A stretch of DNA of 35,135 nucleotides from NCBI GenBank assembly GCA_017620155.1, contig JAFZQY010000104.1, positions 1 to 35,135 on the forward strand, given 5' to 3'. The translations under genes and the position numbers were made by a program. This document shows, one piece after another, positions 1-7,612 of the stretch. How positions within the stretch are numbered: position 1 is the first letter of the stretch; each line of letters begins with the position of its first letter. This stretch comes from Lachnospiraceae bacterium (lineage in GTDB: Bacteria; Bacillota; Clostridia; Lachnospirales; Lachnospiraceae). Below the pieces are notes generated by a model. It saw nothing but the letters and a program-made list of their open reading frames with translations. It did no database searches and was not told the origin of the DNA.

Positions 1-17
1 CATAATGACCTTTCCTT
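1..17 (-). promoter_or_regulatory. Possible RBS and start codon of a gene continuing off the left edge
   Basis: On the minus strand the last bases of the window read AAGGAAAGG, then TCATT, then ATG at position 3. This is a purine-rich Shine-Dalgarno-like stretch with suitable spacing before an ATG. It suggests that another minus-strand gene begins exactly at the window edge, but no coding sequence is available to confirm it. Confidence 0.35.
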
Positions 18-205
18 AATACTCCATAACATCTATCTTCTTTTTAAGAACTGCTGCGTAGTCATGGCCTGTCTTTGTTACATTCTCGGGATTCATCTGG
101 TAGTGGATGTTGTAAAGGATTCCGAAACCATAGGAGCATTAACCCATGATGCCTTTTCGACAGTCAGGCCGGAAGCCGTGATCTCATCTGCTTCAAACTG
201 ATTGT
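16..205 (-). pseudogene. Unidentified decayed gene fragment (two frames)
   Basis: No intact gene is present here. One minus-strand frame is open into this stretch from inside the end of the GNAT gene and stops at 93-95, with protein-like content (FEADEITASGLTVEKASW). A second frame then reads YGFGILYNIHYQ...YAAVLKKKIDVMEY and stops at 16-18. The two read like consecutive parts of one C-terminus separated by a frameshift near 120-130. There is no start codon, and I do not recognise the family. It could also be chance open frame, so the call is tentative. Confidence 0.3.
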
Positions 206-211
206 TCTTAG

Positions 212-739
212 TTATCGAAAGTTTTTTGACAAAAAGAGAAGCAGATCATCGTCATTAACACAAGGCGCATACTGCTCCAGCACTTTGTTCTGATACCAGA
301 CACCGCTTCCGTCCGGAATATATCCGCGTTTAACATAGATTCTCTGAGCCGGTCCATAGCCGGAATGGACGCCTACCGCCAAAAACACCATATCCGATAT
401 TTTTGCGGCCTCGCTTTCCGCCACGTCAAGTAACTTGCTTCCGATTCCTTTCCCGTGAATATCGAAGAATACTGTCAGGTCAACAATTTCCGGGTAATTC
501 TCCCCACCCCAGGGGCCTTCCGTAGGATGAAGCACAAGAGTACACTGTCCTTTTACCGCACCCTCATATTCAGCGATAAACACAAGCCTTTCGCCTTCTT
601 CCTGTTCTTTATAATAATCCTCATAAATCTTAAGCTGCGGGTGCCATCCATAAGAAAGGTATGTATCATACAATACCTTCGCGTCCTCCGGTATCATACT
701 GCGGATCTTCAATGTCCCGTCATCGTAATATGTTTTCAT
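212..739 (-). CDS. GNAT family N-acetyltransferase
   Basis: This 175-residue protein fits a single GNAT domain, which transfers an acetyl group from acetyl-CoA to an amine. The acceptor cannot be inferred. Visible signs are an N-terminal 'LKIRSMIPEDA' strand-helix start, a central strand ending in VDLTVFFDIHG followed by the acetyl-CoA pyrophosphate loop GKGIGSKLL (about residues 96-104), and a late GYGPAQRIYVKRGY segment typical of GNAT motif B (a small residue plus Y/F near the thiol). Length is normal for the family. The SD before the ATG is weak (GAGAA). The gene lies 21 bases downstream of the P-loop kinase gene, so the two may share a transcript. Family assignment is firm; function is not. 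Confidence 0.85.
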   Translation of the reverse strand: MKTYYDDGTLKIRSMIPEDAKVLYDTYLSYGWHPQLKIYEDYYKEQEEGERLVFIAEYEGAVKGQCTLVLHPTEGPWGGENYPEIVDLTVFFDIHGKGIGSKLLDVAESEAAKISDMVFLAVGVHSGYGPAQRIYVKRGYIPDGSGVWYQNKVLEQYAPCVNDDDLLLFLSKNFR

Positions 740-760
740 ATATTTCTCACAATCAATGAT

Positions 761-1315
761 TTACAGCACTTCGTAATCATTAAGTACTATTTCTTTAATC
801 ATCTTTTCCAACGGCTTGTTCGTATTATCATAAATATGTCCGACATTCTCAGGCATAGCGTCGAGCTTTCTTTTTAAGAATTTTGCCCGTTCAATCATAT
901 CTATATCTCCACGATTCCGAATGCGGCTTTCCAGTTCATCCTCTGTAGCAGTAAGCACAATGTAATACAGACTTGCACCATACAAAGATGCGAGTTCTCT
1001 GACTCGGGGCAATTCATCTTCAATTACATAATCAATAAATACATCGGTCCCCTGACTGAGCGCCCGGCACGCCGTAGCTATAATACAATCCCAGTTAAAC
1101 TTAAGTATATCTTCCCAAAGTACATCGTCCGATGCTTCTCCGTTCACGAAGAAATCACCTTTGTTTTCAGGCTCAACAAACCCGGCATGAAAGTCGTCTC
1201 CGTGAATAACATAAACGGTCTTCCCGTTTTCAGAAACCAGGTGCCTTGCATATGCATTTGTAAATGTTGATTTGCCTGTTCCGCACGGACCCGAAACAAA
1301 AATAATCTTGTTCAT
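761..1315 (-). CDS. P-loop nucleoside/nucleotide kinase-like ATPase
   Basis: About 184 residues if the start is the ATG at 1315. The open frame continues upstream to a GTG at 1408, but that extension looks non-coding and the ATG at 1315 has GGAG eight bases before it. Walker A is GPCGTGKST at residues 9-17. It is followed by a DDFHAGF segment, like the acceptor-binding DD of small-molecule kinases, and a later RNRGDIDMIERAKFLKRK segment resembling an arginine-rich lid. The size fits AAA_17/AAA_33-type or shikimate/gluconate-kinase-like proteins. The substrate is unknown. It lies just downstream of a broken NUDIX gene, whose stop is next to the rejected GTG. Confidence 0.75.
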   Translation of the reverse strand: MNKIIFVSGPCGTGKSTFTNAYARHLVSENGKTVYVIHGDDFHAGFVEPENKGDFFVNGEASDDVLWEDILKFNWDCIIATACRALSQGTDVFIDYVIEDELPRVRELASLYGASLYYIVLTATEDELESRIRNRGDIDMIERAKFLKRKLDAMPENVGHIYDNTNKPLEKMIKEIVLNDYEVL

Positions 1316-1408
1316 CTTAATTTCTCCAACATAATCTACCCGCCTGCTACTCTGGTCTGAAACTCTCTTTGTCCACCACTCTAAGTATCCTTCCTGAAGC
1401 AAAGCCAC

Positions 1409-1597
1409 CTAATCCAGGTATTCTTCTTTCACTTCCCTGAGAGCCGTTTCGGTTTCTGTTTCTCCCGGCTCCATATGTCCTTTCGGAAATCCGCAGGAAT
1501 CCTTACTGTTTTTATCCAGAATAAACTGGTTTTTCTGAAGGGAATTTGCCAGATAAGGTACGGAGCCAAGCCTGCTGGATACGCTGTCCTGATTCCG
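1409..1597 (-). pseudogene. Truncated NUDIX hydrolase remnant
   Basis: The minus strand here encodes the end of a NUDIX domain with a readable Nudix box: GHMEPGETETETALREV followed by KEE. This matches G-x5-E-x7-R-E-(V)-x-E-E, preceded by the usual GFPKG entry. The frame then ends at a TAG (1409-1411) after EEYLD, where a normal protein would continue for 60-100 residues. Upstream it is open only to a TGA at 1598-1600, and further N-terminal sequence is in other frames. I therefore read this as a gene truncated at the 3' end and broken at the 5' end. The reading frame at 1429-1674 in another phase is a shadow of this fragment. Confidence 0.7.
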
Positions 1598-1731
1598 TCA
1601 AGAGACTGTGTGAGTTCGCGCTCTATACAAGTCAGGGAAATACAGTTTGTGCCATGCAACCCGTCCGTTTTCACAAGCGGCAGGCCACTTCACTTCCAGT
1701 TGAGTTCAAATATATTCTCTCCTTGTTCATC

Positions 1732-2496
1732 CTATTCACGTTCAATCCAGGCGTAGGATTTCCTTTGCACAGCCCTGTCTGCGCTCTGAGGGCCGGCAGT
1801 AAGATCTTTGATCACTTCACCTGCGATTATCAGGCCTGCCACAGAGGGGACAAAAGCTGTACTTCCGGGGATGGCTCTTCGGGAGCCCTCAGCGACAGTC
1901 TCTGCAGGGCAGACCGGTTTTTCCTCCGAATAGACGACTTTGAGTTTTTTTACGCCTCTCGTTTTTAATTCATGCCGCATGACTTTTGCCAGCGGATCCA
2001 TGTTGGTCTTATAGATGTCGGCAACACGGAACATGGTAGGATCCAGCTTGTTTCCGGCTCCCATGGAGCTCATTATCGGAATGCCGAGTTTCTGACACTG
2101 CATGACAAGCTCGATCTTGGCGGTGACGGTGTCAATTGCATCGACCACATAATCGAATTCCTCAAAAGGAAAGTCCGAGGCGTTTTCCGGGAGGAAGAAA
2201 CATGTATATGTGTTTACTACAGCCTCCGGATTGATATCCAGAATGCGTTCCTTCATAACATCGGTCTTATATTGTCCGACTGTTTTTTCGGTAGCTATGA
2301 TCTGACGGTTGATATTAGTTAAGCAGACCCTGTCATTATCTATCAGATCGAGTTTACCGACACCGCTTCTGGCCAGTGCCTCACATACATACCCGCCGAC
2401 ACCGCCGATCCCGAATACGGCGATGCGGCATTCGGACAGGTGTTCCATTGCTTCTTTTCCAAGTATTAATTCAGTTCTTGAAAACCGGTCTGACAT
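1732..2496 (-). CDS. tcdA: tRNA threonylcarbamoyladenosine dehydratase (ThiF/MoeB fold)
   Basis: TcdA activates t6A37 in ANN-decoding tRNAs with ATP and cyclises it to ct6A. The protein is about 254 residues from the ATG at 2496, which has GGAGAAGG upstream. A longer reading from 2520 is less likely. The sequence shows the family's opening SRTELILGKEAMEHL, the ATP-binding loop GIGGVGGYV at 29-37, the NRQI segment, DAIDTVTAKI, and the closing block PGSTAFVPSVAGLIIAGEV. The order and length match E1-like TcdA/CsdL rather than ThiF or MoeB. It is a housekeeping gene standing apart from its neighbours, with a 141-base gap to ylmH. Confidence 0.9.
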   Translation of the reverse strand: MSDRFSRTELILGKEAMEHLSECRIAVFGIGGVGGYVCEALARSGVGKLDLIDNDRVCLTNINRQIIATEKTVGQYKTDVMKERILDINPEAVVNTYTCFFLPENASDFPFEEFDYVVDAIDTVTAKIELVMQCQKLGIPIMSSMGAGNKLDPTMFRVADIYKTNMDPLAKVMRHELKTRGVKKLKVVYSEEKPVCPAETVAEGSRRAIPGSTAFVPSVAGLIIAGEVIKDLTAGPQSADRAVQRKSYAWIERE

Positions 2497-2637
2497 GTTT
2501 ATACCTTCTCCAGATTTCATTCTCTCCAGTGTTTGGTCCCTGCCTCATCAAACGGGGCAGGACTCTTTCGGTTTCTATCTTCATTCAATCCCAACCTGTT
2601 ATTAACACCGCTTGAACAAAACCGAAACACCGGCGCC

Positions 2638-3378
2638 TCAGTAGATCAGTACCTTACAGTTAAGCTTTCCCTTCTTGCTGAGGCCCAACTGTTCTGCGAA
2701 ATCAAACTTTCCGTGTCCTCTGGCACTCACCTTATCGCCCGGATTCAGCACCTTCGCGTTTTCCGTGCAGATAATACCGTTTAGCTGAACATATCCCGCA
2801 GGGAACAATTCCAGCATCCCCTGTCTCGACAGATTGAATACTTTTGCAGCCACAGCATCAATTCTCGGAGAAGATACCTGGATCATCTTTTCTTTCTTGT
2901 CCGGAAGGAAAATGTCTCCGAGCTCGTCGGTAATGCTTATCTTTACGGATGTATGCTTTACCCTCGAAAGATTCTCGATAATATAATCCGCGATACTGTC
3001 TTTACAGAAAACACATGCCTCTTTTCCGGTCACAAGGATATCACCCAGCATTTCCCTTTTTATCCCCAGATTCATAAGGGCACCGAGGAAATCCCGGTGG
3101 TTAAGGTCATCCGCGAATTTGCTCATAACAGGCTTAACCGAAAGAATGGATATGGGAAAAGGCTGCTGAAAACCCAGGTCTTCCTCGTTTCCGAATCTTA
3201 TCATCCTGCGTTCAGCGCCTTCATATCCGCCGTACAATTCGGGATGTGCATATCCCAATTCGTTTTCATGTTCCTTGAAGATCGTGATCTCACCTGCCGA
3301 CAGGAAGTTCGTGAATGTATACTGGCCATTTCGGAAACTCCTGTCCGCAAGGTCCTTCAATCTGTTTATATCATCCAT
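2638..3378 (-). CDS. ylmH: YlmH-like S4-domain RNA-binding protein
   Basis: This 246-residue protein matches the YlmH family. It has an N-terminal part with the family's TNFLSAGE stretch, a central domain containing HRDFLGALMNLGIKREMLGD (about residues 94-113), and a C-terminal S4 RNA-binding domain (about 185-245) ending in VSARGHGKFDF. The HRD-LG-LG-KR-GDI pattern is diagnostic. YlmH proteins bind the ribosome or tRNA and have been linked to rescue of stalled nascent chains and to cell division genes. In many Bacillota ylmH sits with sepF, ylmG and divIVA, none of which is here. The ATG at 3378 has only a weak SD. Confidence 0.9.
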   Translation of the reverse strand: MDDINRLKDLADRSFRNGQYTFTNFLSAGEITIFKEHENELGYAHPELYGGYEGAERRMIRFGNEEDLGFQQPFPISILSVKPVMSKFADDLNHRDFLGALMNLGIKREMLGDILVTGKEACVFCKDSIADYIIENLSRVKHTSVKISITDELGDIFLPDKKEKMIQVSSPRIDAVAAKVFNLSRQGMLELFPAGYVQLNGIICTENAKVLNPGDKVSARGHGKFDFAEQLGLSKKGKLNCKVLIY

Positions 3379-3430
3379 TGTCTGCTTTCGATGAGTCCCG
3401 GTTACTGTAGTCTTTCATATATCTGCTTTT

Positions 3431-4282
3431 TTACATTTGCAGTTCATCTGTAACTATCCCGTCTCCGGAATGTACGTATTCAAGCTGATCACCCATGATC
3501 TTCTTCATTTCTTCGAAAGCAGGAAGTCCGGTGCAATGGCAGGTGTAAAACCTTGTCGGATACTTACTCAGTTCTTCCGCAATAGCCTGTACTTCCCGAA
3601 GCTCATCCTCACGGTATTCACGCTTTAACATCAGATGAAAACCGCTGACAACAATATCAGGAGGACTTTCATATTTCTCTTCAAATGCATCAAGTATGCT
3701 CAAGATACCATTGTGAGCGCAACCGGACATTAACACCGTAAATTCTTTGTCTCTTATCACAAGAAAATGCTCGTGCTCAAAGCTGTCAGCTACAAATCCA
3801 TCATCGGTTTTGATCAAAAGGCGCTTATTTGTAAACGGAAGCATATGAGTTCTTCGGCCGATCGTAAACACCTCCAGCTCATCATCTATCACATGCCCGC
3901 CTCGAATAAGTCTGACCTGCGGAAGCTTAAGTATATCTTTATCTATTCCTATGTATCTGTACCTGTCGCCTGCTGCCTGCTTTCCGTCATCTGCATAGTA
4001 TTCCCCGCCTGCCGATTCCTGCATATAGATCACTGCCCGGTCATTGATGCCTGTAAAGGCCGTCAGACCTCCGGAGTGATCATAATGACCATGACTCAAT
4101 ATAACTGTATCTACAGCCTTCAGATCAACTCCGAGAATCCCGGCATTTTGAATAGAGCTGTCAGTCTGCCCAAGATCCAGTAAAACCCTGTGTTTGTTCG
4201 TCTCTATGTAAAAAGATAATCCATGCTCATATAAACATCCGGGGGTTCCTTCTGTGTTTTCAACCAGGTTTACTATTCTCAA
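3431..4282 (-). CDS. MBL-fold metallo-hydrolase
   Basis: This is a 283-residue metallo-beta-lactamase-fold protein. The zinc motif HGHYDHSGG (HxHxDH) is at about residues 65-73. Other metal ligands probably lie in VLMSGCAHNGI and in the late SGFHLM and YTCHCTG segments. The layout resembles the branch annotated as 7,8-dihydropterin-6-yl-methyl-4-(beta-D-ribofuranosyl)aminobenzene-5'-phosphate synthase-like, often found in anaerobes, but the true substrate cannot be read from sequence. The start is TTG, supported by AAGGAG eight bases upstream. No signal peptide is seen, so a cytoplasmic location is likely. A decayed fragment lies immediately upstream. Confidence 0.85.
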   Translation of the reverse strand: MRIVNLVENTEGTPGCLYEHGLSFYIETNKHRVLLDLGQTDSSIQNAGILGVDLKAVDTVILSHGHYDHSGGLTAFTGINDRAVIYMQESAGGEYYADDGKQAAGDRYRYIGIDKDILKLPQVRLIRGGHVIDDELEVFTIGRRTHMLPFTNKRLLIKTDDGFVADSFEHEHFLVIRDKEFTVLMSGCAHNGILSILDAFEEKYESPPDIVVSGFHLMLKREYREDELREVQAIAEELSKYPTRFYTCHCTGLPAFEEMKKIMGDQLEYVHSGDGIVTDELQM

Positions 4283-4294
4283 CAGGCTTTCTCC

Positions 4295-4540
4295 TTATGA
4301 TGCTTCCATGTTATTCTCGGTTATTCTGGTGATATCCAGCAATCCTACGCCAAGGATAGGAAGTGCCGCATGCCGGTATCTGCGCCTGATATGGTCCAGA
4401 CTTCGATACAGGCTCCGAAGACCATTTTGTCGATCGGACGCCTGCGTTTACGCAGGGATTCATTCTTAAGGACAACGATAACGACACCGATTGCCGCTGC
4501 CAGCTCCATATAGAAGGAACTGTAGAAAATGATCCAGTCA
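4295..4540 (-). pseudogene. Frameshifted membrane-protein remnant
   Basis: Two minus-strand frames join into one plausible C-terminus. The first reads FDWIIFYSSFYMELAAAIGV, a hydrophobic helix, then a basic patch (KNESLRKRRRPIDKM). It meets a stop (TAG). A second frame picks up around 4370-4390 with RRRYRHAALPILGVGLLDIT and stops at 4295-4297. The beginning overlaps the end of the DUF3795 gene and lacks a start codon. It looks like the 3' end of a small integral membrane protein gene with one frameshift. The family is not recognised. Confidence 0.4.
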
Positions 4541-5608
4541 AATGTATAATTCCCCGTCGCTGTGCTTCTCCAGTATTATCAGGCCCTCTTCCAGGTCATT
4601 TCCGAGGATCTCCTGGATCTTCTCAAACTCATACTCCCTGTGAAGCCGGTCCATGGTCTTAAGCAGTTCCTTTTTTCCGTATCTGCGAGTGAAAAGGGCC
4701 ATTGCTTTGACGGCATTCACATCGTCATATTCATAGAAACCTTTCCTGCATTCCCTCAGTTCATCACACTCGTAACAGCCGTCGAACCCCTTCTCAATGC
4801 AACAGGAGGTGTTCGGGCAGGTTCTGTCCGGATAACGGCATGCATCGGAGCATGTATTGTAGGCAGTACGGCATCCGCCGCACCACTCCTTTAAGAAGCA
4901 ATGGTTACATGACAGGCCGCAGCGTGCGATCGGATCCACACCCTTTCGTGCTTTCTGACATAGTTTATTACTGATCCGGCACATTGCCTCTATATGCATG
5001 ATCCAGTGTCTCGAGAAAGGCATTTTGATCAGTCCGCGAATGTCCTTCTCGCACCAGTAATCAACCAGCCAGACGGCAGCTTCGTTTGTACTTACGGAGC
5101 CGGTTTGAAGGATCCGGTTCCTGTCCTCTTCGGAAAACCGGCGCTTTAGATCCCTGTATGAAAGGCTGCGCAGCAGCTTGTTTGTCGAGTCCGTCACCGC
5201 TTTGCAGTATTCGAACAGTGCCTTTACATCCAGTTTCTTCGAAAACTCCGCAATCTCCTCTCCGTCCAGTTCATTGCCGGTGGTAATGATGGGACTGCCG
5301 GTCTTCTTCTGCCAGTCTCCTGCAAACAGAACCTGTTCATCGCACTTTATAAGGGTATGTGCAACGATATCCTCGATCCTGAAAATATGCCACATGGAAT
5401 AGGCAAGGGTCTTGCTGTGATAGCCGTCTGCTCCCGCAAAGGGCATTTGGTAGTAAGCCTCTTCGGGATAACTGTTCACTATATACGATATCTGTGTGAG
5501 CAGATCATTCCTCAAGTCGAGCAGCACATCCACTCCCTCGGCAAAGGTCGCCTCCTTACCGATAAGAGCCTGCATCTTTTTATTCTTATCCGACCATTCT
5601 TTATTCAT
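4538..5608 (-). CDS. DinB-like helical domain fused to a cysteine-rich DUF3795 domain
   Basis: This 356-residue protein has two parts. Residues 1-215 form a DinB-like four-helix arrangement, with YSMWHIFRIEDIVAH and a later FSRHWIMHIEAM giving histidines placed like DinB metal ligands. Residues about 225-295 are very cysteine-rich (RCGLSCNHCF, EWCGGCR, CPNTSCC, CYECDELREC), typical of DUF3795 proteins, which probably bind metal or an Fe-S cluster. A helical tail follows (to 356). The ATG has AGGGG seven bases upstream. The joint architecture occurs in anaerobic Bacillota, but no biochemical role is known to me. A thiol- or metal-dependent enzyme is the best guess. Confidence 0.75.
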   Translation of the reverse strand: MNKEWSDKNKKMQALIGKEATFAEGVDVLLDLRNDLLTQISYIVNSYPEEAYYQMPFAGADGYHSKTLAYSMWHIFRIEDIVAHTLIKCDEQVLFAGDWQKKTGSPIITTGNELDGEEIAEFSKKLDVKALFEYCKAVTDSTNKLLRSLSYRDLKRRFSEEDRNRILQTGSVSTNEAAVWLVDYWCEKDIRGLIKMPFSRHWIMHIEAMCRISNKLCQKARKGVDPIARCGLSCNHCFLKEWCGGCRTAYNTCSDACRYPDRTCPNTSCCIEKGFDGCYECDELRECRKGFYEYDDVNAVKAMALFTRRYGKKELLKTMDRLHREYEFEKIQEILGNDLEEGLIILEKHSDGELYI

Positions 5609-5671
5609 CTTCTATACCCCTGCATGCGCATATACTCTGACACTCCTGTGCCGGTCTTTCATTATCTTTCG

Positions 5672-6190
5672 TCAGATCACTGTCGCGAATACGCCTTCCA
5701 ATGATGCGATAAAGGTTTTCTGGACAATCTCTGCAGGAATAGTCTCCCCATCTGTTTCCAGATCCATCGTCGCACAGGCATCCGCGACAAGCTTTACCTG
5801 ATACCCGTAATCCATGGCCGCTCTGACCGTGGTATCCACGCACATATGCGTCATCATTCCGCAGACGATCAGCGTATCCACACCAAGAGATCTCAGATAC
5901 TCATCAAGTTCGGTTTTCAGGAAACTGTTGGGATAATGCTTGACTATGACCCTGTCGCCGGCTTCGGGCCTGATCCGGTCGGATATCTCGGCGCCGGGTG
6001 TACTTTCGATAAAGAAATAGTCGTCCGGCGGATTGAAGTGCTGAATATATATGACCGGCCGGTCACACTCTCTGCTCTCGGCGATCAATTCCCTGATACG
6101 ATCTTCAGCTTCATACGGGTTGTGCAGTTCATTGGTTCCGCCCGGGAAGTAATCGTTTTGAACATCTATGATCAGTAATGCTTCTTTCAT
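5672..6190 (-). CDS. Isochorismatase-fold cysteine hydrolase
   Basis: This protein of about 172 residues belongs to the isochorismatase-like cysteine hydrolases, which cleave amide or ester bonds in small molecules such as nicotinamide. The catalytic triad is visible: Asp9 (LLIIDVQNDYF), Lys84 (VIVKHYPNSF) and Cys117 (MMTHMCVDTT). The start at 6190 places the conserved first strand at the N-terminus, although an ATG four codons upstream (6202) is possible. Neither has a strong SD. A nicotinamidase would normally be longer with extra metal-binding histidines, so a general cysteine hydrolase is the safer call. It probably has its own promoter in the AT-rich stretch at 6203-6340. Confidence 0.88.
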   Translation of the reverse strand: MKEALLIIDVQNDYFPGGTNELHNPYEAEDRIRELIAESRECDRPVIYIQHFNPPDDYFFIESTPGAEISDRIRPEAGDRVIVKHYPNSFLKTELDEYLRSLGVDTLIVCGMMTHMCVDTTVRAAMDYGYQVKLVADACATMDLETDGETIPAEIVQKTFIASLEGVFATVI

Positions 6191-6202
6191 TTCACACACC
6201 AT

Positions 6203-6610
6203 AATGTATTTTCGCTGTTTTCATCTACGGTCTTAAAACCGGAATAGCCAATATAATAATATCATCTTTCTTATTTAATGGCGCCCTATATAGTACGTGT
6301 TTGTACATGAATGTGATATGGTGATTAAGGTTGATAACACTTGGATATCAGACAGAAATCATCCTGTGTCAGGAACAAGACCGCATATAACGAGTTTGAG
6401 ACTTCGCTGCAGGAGATGTATATATTAAGAGTTGCGGGATCAGGTACGCGGGAATCTTCGCACCGGTTCGGGACCTGTTCTGGCTTCCGGAATATCGGAA
6501 TATGATCCGGAGTCCGATACCCTGGTATCAGAGTTTTTTGACCGTGCAGACAAAGAGATGTATGAAGATAAGCAGGAACTGAAGAAGTAATACCCTCTCT
6601 CATATCCCTT
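6203..6610. other. Gene-free gap between isochorismatase and GH105 genes
   Basis: No intact gene is seen. The left part (about 6203-6340) is AT-rich, with TATTAT/TATATT-like boxes that may hold the promoter of the isochorismatase gene, but I could not fix a convincing -35. It also has a short inverted repeat (CGGTCTTAAAACCG, 6227-6240). The right part holds the plus-strand GGDEF remnant described separately. Confidence 0.6.
6352..6590 (+). pseudogene. Decayed diguanylate cyclase (GGDEF) remnant
   Basis: Plus-strand pieces of a GGDEF domain can be read in order in more than one frame. SCVRNKTAYNEFE corresponds to the (DxLTG)VRNKTAY start of the domain. AGDVYIKSC in another frame resembles the GD-YIR-AC helix. 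A third piece reads LRDQVRGNLRTGSGPVLASG then ISEYDPESDTLVSEFFDRAD, and ends KEMYEDKQELKK with TAA at 6588-6590. This is the usual C-terminus, ASGI-EYDP-D...RADK-MYE-K. The part that would carry the FRIGGDEF catalytic loop is missing, which implies an internal deletion plus frameshifts. It is the only plus-strand gene trace in the window. Confidence 0.75.
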
Positions 6611-7609
6611 TTATCCCTTCAGGTAAATCTCCCTCCGGGCGCTTGCCATGATATATGAGGCCTGAGCCTCAGCCGACGTACCGTCGGATATGAAGTCAGG
6701 GCATCCCGCCACATGGCGCAGGATCCCGTATTCATCTATGTCGTTTGTGACAGCTCCATACGCATTTTCCGCATACTGTCCGAATTCTTCGGGAACATAT
6801 CCGTGAACAATCCCTCTGTATACTGCAGCAGCAAACATCATTGACGATGTTCCGTCCGTAAAGCTGTCATCCCCGTCAAGTATATCCGTAAATCTGCCGT
6901 CAGCAGGTTGATGCCGGTGCATGGCGCTGATGACTCTGATGAGCAGTGCGGTCAGTTCGGAGGCGATGTCTTTGCGTCCCTTCCCATCCGCTTCTTCGAT
7001 CACTCTGGCAAGTCCCATTACAGCCCATCCGTTACCGGTGGCCCAATGAACCTTACGAACGAATCTTCCGTCACTCACATCCACTATGTGATAAAACAGA
7101 TCATTCTCATCATCAAACAGATGACGGACATAGCCTTTTATCTGGGAATACGCCTCATCCAGCTCGCCCATGACTGCAAGAAACGGCGGAACCATATACA
7201 TCCCGTCGATCCATAGCTGATATTTTGAAAAACCTTCAAAAAAGGAAGTATTGTTATGACATATCACTCCGTCAGCCGTTCTCGGAGCATCGTTTAAGAG
7301 ATATTCCAGCATCCTTTTTGCGCCGTTTATAAAGAAGAGATCACCTGTCTTCTCAAAAGCACGAAGACAGACCTCCCCGTTAGCTGCGGGATCAGACACT
7401 TCCTCTCCCCCTCCTGCCATGGCCAGCCTTCCCTCTCTGTCCATCCGCTTAACTGCATCATGAGCCATCGGGATCCACAGATCGTCCCGTCCGGCTTCAT
7501 ACAGAGCCTGGGCACAAACACCCTGCTCCCACGGATATCTTTGCATGGCGAGCATTGCCTTGATCACTCTGTCCAATGCTCCGTCCTGTAACCCCGTATT
7601 CTTCTCCAT
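6611..7609 (-). CDS. GH105 family unsaturated glycuronyl hydrolase (YteR-like)
   Basis: This 332-residue protein fits an alpha6/alpha6-barrel glycoside hydrolase of family 105. These enzymes remove the unsaturated uronic acid from oligosaccharides made by polysaccharide lyases, for example rhamnogalacturonan fragments. Recognisable blocks are QRYPWEQGVCAQAL near residue 23, YQLWIDGMYMVPPFLAVMGE near 131-150 with a probable catalytic Asp, and VHWATGNGWAVMGLARVIEE near 188-207. No signal peptide is present, so it would act on imported oligosaccharides in the cytoplasm. It begins three bases after the radical SAM gene with little SD of its own, suggesting translational coupling. No pectin uptake genes are nearby. 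Confidence 0.85.
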   Translation of the reverse strand: MEKNTGLQDGALDRVIKAMLAMQRYPWEQGVCAQALYEAGRDDLWIPMAHDAVKRMDREGRLAMAGGGEEVSDPAANGEVCLRAFEKTGDLFFINGAKRMLEYLLNDAPRTADGVICHNNTSFFEGFSKYQLWIDGMYMVPPFLAVMGELDEAYSQIKGYVRHLFDDENDLFYHIVDVSDGRFVRKVHWATGNGWAVMGLARVIEEADGKGRKDIASELTALLIRVISAMHRHQPADGRFTDILDGDDSFTDGTSSMMFAAAVYRGIVHGYVPEEFGQYAENAYGAVTNDIDEYGILRHVAGCPDFISDGTSAEAQASYIMASARREIYLKG

Positions 7610-7612
7610 GAT

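Noticed and set aside
1316-1408. Upstream extension of the kinase gene to a GTG at 1408
   Set aside because: The extra 31 residues do not look like part of the family, and the ATG at 1315 has a good SD and starts directly before the P-loop strand.
1429-1674. Minus-strand reading frame of 81 codons
   Set aside because: It is in a different phase from the readable NUDIX fragment and has no family features of its own.
2540-2580. Inverted repeat CCTGCC/GGCAGG between tcdA and ylmH
   Set aside because: The stem is only about six pairs with an 11-base loop and no T-tract on either strand, so it is not convincing as a terminator.
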